21,147 nt of DNA from Psychrobacter sp. (GTDB taxonomy: Bacteria; Pseudomonadota; Gammaproteobacteria; Pseudomonadales; Moraxellaceae): assembly GCF_030454045.1 (NCBI RefSeq), contig NZ_JAKDJE010000051.1:1-21147 (forward strand), written 5' to 3'. The notes under the pieces were generated by a model. It made no database searches. It saw only the letters and a program-made list of their open reading frames with translations, and was not told where the DNA came from. Shown here in pieces: positions 1 to 7,376 of the stretch. How positions within the stretch are numbered: the first letter of the stretch is position 1; each line of letters starts with the position of its first letter. A program made the position numbers and the translations under genes.

Positions 1-295
1 ATCTAGTCATAACACTATGATTGTCAATTATTCTATATATGTCAACACACCCTAGTATATTCGATAACTTTTCTCGAAATATTGTCTATAAATTTAGTAG
101 CAGATGTTACTCTTAATACCGATATAGAGTCAGTGTAAATTGCTTTTATTAATAGCTCTGACAATCGTTGCTGATGAGAAACTCTCTGGCGTGATATCTA
201 ATAACAGTGCGATAACGGAAATATTTTCGCAATCAAGTACTATTATGCTTCATTCAATATTGATGCAATAACTATAAAAAACAGGGCTTTAAAAA
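1..295. other. AT-rich intergenic region upstream of the antiporter
   Basis: No credible coding region, tRNA or strong terminator was seen on either strand. It should hold the promoter of the antiporter gene at 296, but I could not pick a convincing -35/-10 pair. The only translation signal is AGGG at 283-286, nine bases before the ATG. The left neighbour is outside the window. Confidence 0.5.
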
Positions 296-2089
296 ATGGA
301 TACCTTGAATATCCTATACCTCGTAGGGGCAGTACTTATTTTCGCCAGTATCATGGCGAGCACGTTATCGGCGCGTTTGGGTGTGCCCTTGCTATTGCTG
401 TTTTTGATCGTCGGTATGTTGGCAGGCGAGCAGGGTATCTTGGGTATTGAGTTTTCTCAATATGGGCTGGCCAATTTTGTGGGTCAAGCGGCGCTGGCTT
501 GTATTCTATTAGATGGTGGGCTACGTACGTCTTTTAAGTCGTTTCGGGTCGGTCTAAAACCTGCGATTACCTTGGCTACTTGGGGCGTACTGGTCACGGT
601 TTTGGTGCTCGGGGTATTTGTCACGTGGCTACTCGATGTTGATTGGCGCTTTGGGCTATTGATGGCAGCCATTGTGGGCTCAACCGATGCGGCCGCTGTA
701 TTCTCTCTACTGCGTAATGGTGGCGTCAAGCTCAATGACCGCGTCCAAGCCACGCTTGAGTTAGAGTCTGGTGCCAACGATCCCTTGGCTATTTTATTAG
801 TAACGGGTCTCATTGCCCTAAACGTCGACCCTGCTGGTGAGACAGCATTTGGCTTTTTGGTTTTACTGTTTCGACAGTTGAGCTTTGGATTGGGTATGGG
901 CTTGCTCTTTGGTTATTTGCTCTCTCGGTTATTACCCAAGATACATCTGGCAGAGGGTATGTATGCCATTTTGATACTCTCCGCTGGCTTGGCGGTATTT
1001 GCTGCGACCAACTTGATCGGCGGCAGTGGGTTTTTGGCGGTGTATCTCACAGGGGTGCTCATCGGTAATCACAAAGTGCGCTCAACCGAGCATGTCATGC
1101 GAGTGATGGACAGCTTTGCATGGTTGTCGCAAGCGGTATTGTTTGTAGTGTTGGGATTATTGGTCACGCCATCAAACGTCCTCAACGTCTGGCATTATTC
1201 GGTGGCGATAGCGGCGTTCATGATCTTTGTTGCCCGTCCTATTGCTGTTTATACGAGCGTGAAGCCCTTTAAGTTTAAAGACCGCGAGATTGGATTTATC
1301 TCTTGGGTTGGTTTGCGCGGAGCGGTGCCTATTACCCTTGCGATTTTGCCTGTGATGGCAGGGATAGATAATGCCTTTATGCTCTTTGATATTGCGTTTG
1401 GGGTTGTGGTGCTGTCACTGATTTTGCAAGGCACGACCATTCCTACTATGGCGAATTTATTTAAGGTACGTATTCCAACCAATAAAGATCCCAAAGAAGA
1501 ACACGAGGTTTGGGTGTCAGATAAAGCGAGCATTACTTTGTATGAGTTTGAGGCGCAATCAGGCGCCTTTGCAATTGGTCGTCATCCTATGGGAATCTCA
1601 AAAGGCATTAGCCCTGATGAAATCAGCGTATTTGCGTTGGTACGGGGACAACAAATTGTCGTCGTCGATGAACAGACCAAAATAAAATTTGGCGATAGCG
1701 TTTGGTACGCCATGCGCGGCAATCATGCGAGCAAAATTGCCAAGATTTTTAATGATACGACGCTAGATCGTAAGGCGATTGATGACTTTTATGGTGATTG
1801 GTTGCTATCACCCAGTGTAAAACTCGGAGATTTGCCATTTTTTTCAGAAGCCATGGTCGCCAAACCTTTGGTAAAAACGCTGAAAACGACCGAAGCGGAC
1901 AGTACCAAAGATATGTGGGAGCAGACGGTCGCTGAGTATGTGACCTCACATTTAGGTACCGCACCCGTTTCAGGCGATACGGTTGTGGTGAACGATGAGT
2001 GGTCACTGGTCATCAAAGAAGTAGGCGAAAAAGGTAAGCTTAGAAGCATTGGTCTCAAGCATCAACGACCGTATGTAGAAACGGCGTAG
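296..2089 (+). CDS. nhaP2: K+/H+ antiporter, CvrA/NhaP2 type
   Basis: Inner-membrane cation/proton antiporter of the CPA1 group, 597 aa, close to the family length (E. coli CvrA is about 580 aa). The first ~390 residues form a hydrophobic antiporter core of about a dozen membrane segments, including the family motifs STDAAAVFSLLRN (near residue 145) and ESGANDPLA (near 157) that carry the acidic transport residues. The remaining ~200 residues are soluble and read as an RCK_C (TrkA-C) domain followed by a CorC/HlyC-like domain, the usual NhaP2 architecture for cytoplasmic regulation. The start at 296 follows a modest AGGG ribosome binding site. It converges on the LysR gene with only 30 bases between them. 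Family knowledge places it in K+ extrusion and volume or pH homeostasis; the ion preference here is inferred. Confidence 0.9.
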   Translation: MDTLNILYLVGAVLIFASIMASTLSARLGVPLLLLFLIVGMLAGEQGILGIEFSQYGLANFVGQAALACILLDGGLRTSFKSFRVGLKPAITLATWGVLVTVLVLGVFVTWLLDVDWRFGLLMAAIVGSTDAAAVFSLLRNGGVKLNDRVQATLELESGANDPLAILLVTGLIALNVDPAGETAFGFLVLLFRQLSFGLGMGLLFGYLLSRLLPKIHLAEGMYAILILSAGLAVFAATNLIGGSGFLAVYLTGVLIGNHKVRSTEHVMRVMDSFAWLSQAVLFVVLGLLVTPSNVLNVWHYSVAIAAFMIFVARPIAVYTSVKPFKFKDREIGFISWVGLRGAVPITLAILPVMAGIDNAFMLFDIAFGVVVLSLILQGTTIPTMANLFKVRIPTNKDPKEEHEVWVSDKASITLYEFEAQSGAFAIGRHPMGISKGISPDEISVFALVRGQQIVVVDEQTKIKFGDSVWYAMRGNHASKIAKIFNDTTLDRKAIDDFYGDWLLSPSVKLGDLPFFSEAMVAKPLVKTLKTTEADSTKDMWEQTVAEYVTSHLGTAPVSGDTVVVNDEWSLVIKEVGEKGKLRSIGLKHQRPYVETA

Positions 2090-2119
2090 TCGCATTTTAG
2101 GCACATTTTAGTCGTACCC

Positions 2120-3022
2120 TCATAACAAGTTCATCATCTTGTGCAAAAAGTCAGCCACTTGTTTGTGTTGATTCTCGCGATACGCCCAATGATGCTCGAC
2201 ATCGTAGCTTGCTTCATTGGGTAGGAGTATTTTCATCAGTCCCATGCCCTCATAACGTCTCGCCAAATCACGCGGTAAGTACCCCACATGATGGCCTGCA
2301 AGGATCAGCTGCGCAGTTGCCTCCATGTGATAAGTGGTGGCGCTCAAGGTTTTGGGGCGGATATGATTGATATGATGCTCGACCACGTAGCCCCTTTTTA
2401 TCCACGGATAATTCTGCTCTAAATCTTCAAAAGTCAATCCTTCTGAGTTATAAAATAGCTTATGCTCACGTCCGCAGCAGACCACTTGTTTTTCGACAAA
2501 TGCTGGCTTAAACGTCAGTAACGGCGGAAAGCTACCAAAATAACCCACACCAATGTCACTCTCGTTACTTAAGAGCTTTTCTAGCATGCTCTCAGGGCTT
2601 TGTACGTCGATAGAAAAGTGGATCAGCGGGTTATTTCGATAGCTGCTGGCAAGGCGCTGTCTAAGCGCGTCATAAAAAAACTTGGGCATCTGATCAATCA
2701 AGCAAAGCCTAATATGACCACCATGAACCGAGTCTAATTGCTTAATATAATGCAGTTGATGCTGAAAGCTTGCGACCGATTCGGTAAAGCCCAAACATGC
2801 CTCATAGACAGCCGCGCCATCCTCAGTCAGCTTAAAACCCGCTCGACCGCGATGACAGAGCGTCATACCCAAGCGATCTTCTAAATGAGTTAAGTGTCCA
2901 CTAATCACCGAGGTTGTGACATTCAAACGCGACTGAGCGGCAGTCACGCCTTGACACTCCACGATAGCCATAAAGCTACGTAGGGTTTTGATGTCTATTT
3001 TTATCAGCTCATCCAATATCAT
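2120..3022 (-). CDS. LysR-type regulator, probable regulator of gbuA
   Basis: A 300-residue LysR-family transcription factor. Residues ~12-70 form the N-terminal winged helix-turn-helix (LRSFMAIVECQGVTAAQSRL, then a recognition helix ending in SGHLTHLEDRLG and the RAGFKLTEDG wing). The rest is the periplasmic-binding-protein-like effector domain. The start is supported by AAGGAG eight bases upstream of the ATG. It is divergent from gbuA with 242 bases between the starts, the arrangement reported for gbuR-gbuA in Pseudomonas aeruginosa, so control of guanidinobutyrase in response to 4-guanidinobutyrate or a related compound is the likely role. The effector is inferred from context only. The intergenic region carries several inverted repeats that could be its operators. 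Confidence 0.85.
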   Translation of the reverse strand: MILDELIKIDIKTLRSFMAIVECQGVTAAQSRLNVTTSVISGHLTHLEDRLGMTLCHRGRAGFKLTEDGAAVYEACLGFTESVASFQHQLHYIKQLDSVHGGHIRLCLIDQMPKFFYDALRQRLASSYRNNPLIHFSIDVQSPESMLEKLLSNESDIGVGYFGSFPPLLTFKPAFVEKQVVCCGREHKLFYNSEGLTFEDLEQNYPWIKRGYVVEHHINHIRPKTLSATTYHMEATAQLILAGHHVGYLPRDLARRYEGMGLMKILLPNEASYDVEHHWAYRENQHKQVADFLHKMMNLL

Positions 3023-3040
3023 ACCTGACTCCTTACTTTC

Positions 3041-3058
3041 GCAATAACGTGTTATCGC
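3041..3058. promoter_or_regulatory. Imperfect palindrome in the LysR/gbuA divergent region
   Basis: GCAATAAC-GT-GTTATCGC: 8-base arms with one mismatch and a perfect core ATAAC-GT-GTTAT. It starts 19 bases upstream of the LysR ATG, overlapping the likely position of that gene's promoter or leader. The position fits an autoregulatory LysR site; binding is inferred. Confidence 0.35.
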
Positions 3059-3110
3059 AACAAATTGCTTTATCCATTAAACCTACTTTATCAAGCAGTA
3101 GTATTTTTCT

Positions 3111-3170
3111 TAAACTTCTGATAATAACCGATAAAACCACTTTACTACGAAAAAGCAGAAGTTTACTTCT
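3111..3170. promoter_or_regulatory. Repeated ACTTCT/AGAAGT half-sites upstream of gbuA
   Basis: TAAACTTCTG at 3111-3120 is exactly inverted by CAGAAGTTTA at 3156-3165. The second copy overlaps a tighter inverted repeat, AGAAGT-TT-ACTTCT (3157-3170). Three half-sites of one hexamer therefore lie 95-155 bases upstream of the gbuA start and just upstream of the proposed promoter, as expected of LysR-type activation and recognition sites. This is inference from pattern and position. Confidence 0.4.
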
Positions 3171-3206
3171 AAATTTTACCATGGTTCCTTCCCTTATATT
3201 TATGTA

Positions 3207-3238
3207 TTGTCAATTGTATGTAGCAAATTGTGTATATA
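3207..3238 (+). promoter_or_regulatory. Possible sigma-70 promoter for gbuA
   Basis: TTGTCA at 3207-3212 is a fair -35 box. An AT-rich TGTATATA stretch at 3231-3238 lies 18 bases downstream and could serve as the -10. The start would fall about 20 bases before a good ribosome binding site (AGGGAAG, 3252-3258) and the gbuA ATG at 3265. The match is moderate and the -10 is ambiguous by two bases. Confidence 0.35.
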
Positions 3239-3264
3239 AATCAAATAAAATAGGGAAGTAACTG

Positions 3265-4233
3265 ATGACATTAAATCAACCATTAAGTGGCAACGATATG
3301 CCAAGATTTGGCGGCTTCGCTTCTATGATGCGCTTGCCAACGCAATCTGATGCAGAAGGGTTAGATGTGGCATTCGTTGGCGTGCCGTTAGATATTGGCG
3401 CCTCAAACCGTAGCGGTGCCAGATTGGGGCCAAGACAGATTCGTGATGAGTCAAGAATGATTCGACCTTACAACGTGGCGACACGTGCTGCGCCATTTGA
3501 GTCACTGCAAGTGGCTGATATCGGTGATGTGCCTATCAATACGTTTAACCTACTAAAAAGCGTCGATATCATCGAAAAATTCTATACCGATAAAATCGTT
3601 AAACATGGCGCAATTCCGCTCACACTGGGTGGTGACCACACCATCGCACTGCCTATCCTGCGGGCACTTGCCAAAAAACACGGCCCAGTTGGCATGGTGC
3701 ATATCGATGCCCACGCGGATATCAATGATGACATGTTTGGCGAAAAAATCGCTCATGGCACGCCGTTCCGCCGCGCTGTCGAAGAAAACCTCATCGATGG
3801 TAATCGCGTGGTGCAGATTGGTCTGCGTGGTACAGGCTATAGCGCCGAAGAGTTTGACTGGTCAACCCAGCAAGGGTTTCGTGTGGTACCGGCAGAAGAG
3901 TGCTGGTATAAGTCGCTGACGCCGCTCATGGCAGAAGTACGCGAAAAGCTAGGCGATGGCCCTGTTTATCTAAGTTTCGATATCGATGGGATTGACCCTG
4001 CATTTGCACCCGGTACAGGCACGGCTGAGATCGGTGGTCTGACCTCCACGCAAGGCATCGAAATCATACGCGGGATGCGTGGTCTTGATGTGGTCGGTGG
4101 TGACTTAGTCGAAGTATCACCGCCATACGATCCATTTGGTAACACCTCTGTACTGGCGGCGAACCTGCTGTTTGAGATGCTATGTATCCTACCTGGCGTA
4201 CGCTACGACGACAAGGTAAAAGCTGTCTACTAG
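3265..4233 (+). CDS. gbuA: Guanidinobutyrase (ureohydrolase family)
   Basis: A 322-residue member of the arginase/agmatinase family. The cytoplasmic enzyme hydrolyses 4-guanidinobutyrate to GABA and urea. The binuclear manganese ligands are visible: H125 in GGDHT, D148, H150 and D152 in IDAHAD, and D239 and D241 in SFDIDGID. What separates it from agmatinase (SpeB) is its overall likeness, from memory, to P. aeruginosa GbuA, including MPRFGG near residue 12, the S-x-MIRPYN stretch near 63-70, GEKIAHGTPFRRAVEE at 159-174 and the C-terminal VEVSPPYD. The start has AGGGAAG six bases upstream. The divergent LysR gene and the downstream decarboxylase and aldehyde dehydrogenase support guanidinobutyrate over agmatine as substrate. 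An agmatinase or related guanidino-acid hydrolase remains possible. Confidence 0.88.
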   Translation: MTLNQPLSGNDMPRFGGFASMMRLPTQSDAEGLDVAFVGVPLDIGASNRSGARLGPRQIRDESRMIRPYNVATRAAPFESLQVADIGDVPINTFNLLKSVDIIEKFYTDKIVKHGAIPLTLGGDHTIALPILRALAKKHGPVGMVHIDAHADINDDMFGEKIAHGTPFRRAVEENLIDGNRVVQIGLRGTGYSAEEFDWSTQQGFRVVPAEECWYKSLTPLMAEVREKLGDGPVYLSFDIDGIDPAFAPGTGTAEIGGLTSTQGIEIIRGMRGLDVVGGDLVEVSPPYDPFGNTSVLAANLLFEMLCILPGVRYDDKVKAVY

Positions 4234-4284
4234 TAGCAGACACTGATTGGCTAGAGTTGGCGCATAAGGCGGTTGCCCAATGCG
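4224..4284. other. Palindrome at the gbuA stop codon and a downstream hairpin
   Basis: CTACTAGTAG (4227-4236) is a perfect 10-base palindrome that includes the gbuA stop, flanked by TGTCT (4224-4228) and AGACA (4238-4242). Further on, CGCAT/ATGCG arms (4261-4265, 4280-4284) enclose GGC-GGTT-GCC. Neither is followed by a T run, so neither is a clear terminator. They could be RNA processing or attenuation structures in the 136-base gap before the permease. Confidence 0.25.
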
Positions 4285-4369
4285 GTACATTAGGGATAGC
4301 AGCCTGATGAGATGGTGACCAGTGTGTTGAGTTGCTGGTATGAAAATAATTCGGTTAAGGAAGACCCCA

Positions 4370-5715
4370 ATGAGTAAATCCTCTTCGTTTTTTGGTCAAG
4401 ACACGCTATCTCCAAATGAGGCTGGGCACAGTCTAGGCTCGGTTGGTACGTTTGCGCTTTGGTTTGGCGCAAATGTTGTCGTGACGACTATTTTAACAGG
4501 GATGTTGTTGGTTCCTGATTTGCGCTTTACAACTGCTATTACCGTAGTGCTGATAGGTTCTTTAATCGGTGCGATACCTTTGCTACTGGTTGGGCTGATG
4601 GGTCAGCGTACCCGCTTGCCATCAATGGTGTTAACGCGCCGTGCCTATGGGCCAGCTGGCAGTAAACTTATTTCATTGGTCAATACAGGGGTGCTGATTG
4701 CATGGAGTTGTATTCAGGCGCTACTGGCTGGCATGAGTCTCGATTATGCGGTCGATGCCACTATTGGCTATAGCAATCTGCCGCTATTTGTGATTTTAAG
4801 CGAGGTGGCTGTCTTGCTAATAGTGCTAAGAGGCCATCTTGGGATTGAACGGGTTGAGCGTTGGGCAGCAATGGCAATGGCCATACTGACGGTAGTCGTA
4901 CTTTATCAGCTTAATCAACATTATGCGGTGTTTAAGCTGTTTGCGATGCCTATTGAGACACGTAGCGGTATTACTTTGGGAGTTGCCTTTGACATTGTCA
5001 TCGCTACAGCATTCTCGTGGATATCTTTAGCAGCCGATTATAACCGCAATTGTAAGAGTGACAAGATTGCTATTTGGGGCACGTATTTGGGCTATTTGAT
5101 AGCCACCTTGGTAGCCATGGGCTTGGGTGCGATGATATCTGGTCTGTCTATCATGTATGGTTTGGAACAGAATATGACCCGACACGCTTGCTTGCAGACT
5201 TTGGTTTTGGTTTGCCTGCCGCCTTGGTGATTTTCTTTTCGGTCATGACGACCAATGTGATGGCAGTCTATAGTGCTACGTTATCTTGTATGAATGTCGC
5301 GCCGAATATGAGCTTTTGGAAACCTGCTCTTGTCATCGGTTTGGTCACTATCTTTGGGGCGCTAATTCCGGGTATTTTGGATCAGTTCCAAAACTTCCTG
5401 CTGGTCGTGGGCGCGCTATTTATTCCTGCATTTTCAGTCATGATTGTCGATTACTTCCTTGTGGGCAAAGAAGGCTATACCGCAAAACTGCTTGACGCCA
5501 CGCATCAATTGGGACATCCGACGGCAAAGATTGCCATTGCAGCCTACTTGATTGGCGCAGCGCTTGCAGCTTATTGGACACTGATTGCACCGCCGTCATT
5601 TGGTGCGTCATTACCCGTCTTTATCATCACAGGTTGTCTCTACTGGTTAGGTGCGACGGTGTTTACCCGTCCGAGTGAGGTTGTTACTCCAGCTCAAGAG
5701 AAGGGGGTATTATGA
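4370..5715 (+). pseudogene. NCS1-family permease, broken by a single-base frameshift
   Basis: This reads as a permease of the nucleobase:cation symporter-1 family (cytosine, purine, allantoin and hydantoin-type transporters) in two frames. The first frame runs from ATG 4370 (AAGGAAG seven to eight bases upstream, better than an in-frame ATG at 4340) with hydrophobic segments and family-like ALWFGANVVVTTILTGM and LTRRAYGPAGSKL stretches. It holds through MYGLEQN near 5173. Homology-like sequence then continues in the other frame as YDPTRLLADFGFGLPAAL through to the stop at 5713-5715. Leaving the first frame unrepaired ends the protein at 5230. Restoring one missing base near 5170-5176 gives 448 aa, normal for the family. 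There is no homopolymer at the site, so it is either a real deletion or an assembly error. The gene's stop overlaps the amidase start. The substrate is unknown; a guanidino or amide compound used by the cluster is inferred. Confidence 0.82.
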
Positions 5716-6494
5716 AACTGATGATCGCTCAAACCAATCCCTTATGGGCTGAACCAGTCGCCAACCTAGAGGCACTAGAGTCGCTTTGTCGCCTCGCTGT
5801 AGAAGCAAAAGTCAATCTGATTGCACTACCAGAGCTTGCATTCACAGGCTACAACATCTTTGAGCGCCTTGATGATTTAGCGGAAGCGATCGATGGGCCA
5901 ATTGTGACCCAAGTGGCAAAGCTGGCTGTTCAGTACAAGTTACATGTGTTGTTTGGTCTCGCTGAGCGCCGTCCTAGTGGCAAGCTGAGTAATGTTGCTA
6001 TCTTGATAGATGACAACGGACAGCATCTTGCGACTTATGACAAGCACTACTTGTGGGATCGCGAACACGAGTTTTTTACAGCAGGCAAAAAGTCCTGCGT
6101 CGTCGATACGCGATTTGGCAAATTAGGCTTGATGATTTGTTATGACAATGAGTTCCCAGAAGTGGCAAGAGAGCTTGCGCAGGCAGGCGCGCAAATCATC
6201 CTATCACCGACAGCAAACATGCTACCAAATGCAGAACGTCAAGTTCTCCAAATACGCGCTCGTGCCATGGACAATCAATGCTTTGTCGCTTGTATCAATC
6301 GCTCGGGTGAGGAAGACAATCTTCAGTACTGTGGCAATAGCATTGTCGCTGGTCCCGACGGTGAAGTGCTCGGTAGACTTGACTTAGCGGCTGGCACGAT
6401 GATCGTTGATATCGATCTTGCCCGTATTGATGAGAGCCGTACGCACCAAGATTATCTCAAAGATCTACAGGTTTCTGATGGAGCTGACTTATGA
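5712..6494 (+). CDS. Carbon-nitrogen hydrolase, DavA-like omega-amidase
   Basis: A 260-residue nitrilase-superfamily amidase, full length for the single-domain family. The catalytic triad is E41 (LPELAFTGYN), K111 (YDKHYLW) and C143 (MICYDNEFPE), with a likely supporting glutamate at E118. Further family stretches are LSPTANM near 195 and RARAMDNQCF near 211. The overall pattern (PE-x3-TGYN, ICYD-x-EFPE, PTANM, RA-x-NQC) resembles, from memory, DavA of Pseudomonas putida, which hydrolyses 5-aminovaleramide. In this cluster the matching substrate would be 4-guanidinobutyramide, the product of arginine 2-monooxygenase, giving 4-guanidinobutyrate for GbuA. That is inference. The ATG overlaps the permease stop (ATGA) and the stop overlaps the next start (ATGA), so translational coupling is likely. 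Another short-chain omega-amidase substrate is the main alternative. Confidence 0.82.
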   Translation: MKLMIAQTNPLWAEPVANLEALESLCRLAVEAKVNLIALPELAFTGYNIFERLDDLAEAIDGPIVTQVAKLAVQYKLHVLFGLAERRPSGKLSNVAILIDDNGQHLATYDKHYLWDREHEFFTAGKKSCVVDTRFGKLGLMICYDNEFPEVARELAQAGAQIILSPTANMLPNAERQVLQIRARAMDNQCFVACINRSGEEDNLQYCGNSIVAGPDGEVLGRLDLAAGTMIVDIDLARIDESRTHQDYLKDLQVSDGADL

Positions 6495-7234
6495 GCGAAC
6501 AATCATTAGCGCGTATCAAGCCAGAGAACTGGTATCGCACCACCGCGCATAGCGATGGTATTACGCTCATCGATGAACCGTGGATCAAGCCATTTTTTCG
6601 CTGCAATCTGTGGCACGTGCGCGGCAGTCATCGTGATTTGTTAGTAGATTTCGGATTAGGCGCAGTGCCGCTGCGTCGTCACGTGGCTCTACTTGCTGAT
6701 CGCGATATCGTGGGCGTTGCCAGCCATACGCATTTCGATCATATCGGCGCTGCCAGCGAGTTTGACTGCTGTCACGTGCATTCTGCTGAAGCCCATATTC
6801 TCGCTGAACTAGACAATGCCCGTACGTTGGCGGATATGTTTGTCAATGATGAGATGTTTGACGCGCTACCGCCCGAGCCTTACGCCCATTGCGGCTATAA
6901 AATCATTGCACCTGCCAAAATTATGCAACTAGAAGATGGCGATATGATCGATTTAGGTAATCGTCAATTTGAGGTGATTCATACACCCGGTCACTCACCA
7001 GGCGGTATCGCTTTGTGGGAAGCGGCTAGCGAAACGCTCATTTCTGGTGATCTTATCTATGACGGTCCATTGATCGAAGATACATGGCACAGCGACATGA
7101 CTGACTATGCCAAGAGCATGCGCCGTCTCAATGCGCTGCCTGTGCGTGTTGTTCATGGCGGTCACTTTCCCAGTTTTTCAGGCAAGCGTCTGCACGTGAT
7201 GATCGATGACTGGTTAAGGCATCATGATTTGTGA
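6491..7234 (+). CDS. Metallo-beta-lactamase-fold hydrolase, substrate unknown
   Basis: A 247-residue metallo-hydrolase with the complete metal-binding set: HTHFDH at 79-84 (H79, H81, D83, H84), H168 in TPGHSPGG, D187 in SGDLIYDG, and a C-terminal histidine in VVHGGHFPSF. This is the glyoxalase II-like/lactonase subgroup pattern, normally binding two zinc or iron ions. No signal peptide is seen, so it should be cytoplasmic. Its start overlaps the amidase stop (ATGA). None of the known arginine transaminase steps needs such an enzyme. Possible jobs are hydrolysis of a cyclic or thioester by-product, or detoxification of a reactive aldehyde adduct; these are guesses. It closes the tightly coupled first half of the block, followed by a 142-base gap. 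Confidence 0.8.
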   Translation: MSEQSLARIKPENWYRTTAHSDGITLIDEPWIKPFFRCNLWHVRGSHRDLLVDFGLGAVPLRRHVALLADRDIVGVASHTHFDHIGAASEFDCCHVHSAEAHILAELDNARTLADMFVNDEMFDALPPEPYAHCGYKIIAPAKIMQLEDGDMIDLGNRQFEVIHTPGHSPGGIALWEAASETLISGDLIYDGPLIEDTWHSDMTDYAKSMRRLNALPVRVVHGGHFPSFSGKRLHVMIDDWLRHHDL

Positions 7235-7376
7235 TTTATTGCATTTAGCTAGAATCTAAAACAAATGGTTATTCAACATAAATAGCTACTCAAAATAAAT
7301 AACGACGCTAAATAAAAAGCTATTTCAAATAAAACACCTAACCCAACACTGATTAAAATTTTAGGATGATTACCCC

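Noticed and set aside
1249..2058. Several minus-strand open frames inside the antiporter gene
   Set aside because: They are antisense shadows of a gene with clear family motifs; the translations are low-complexity and have no start signals.
3049..3261. A 70-codon plus-strand open frame between LysR and gbuA
   Set aside because: It overlaps the divergent promoter region with its inverted repeats, has no ribosome binding site and its translation looks like AT-rich random sequence.
3265..4233. Agmatinase (SpeB) for the ureohydrolase
   Set aside because: Family motifs are shared, but the specific stretches and the LysR/decarboxylase/dehydrogenase context match guanidinobutyrase; no arginine decarboxylase is nearby.
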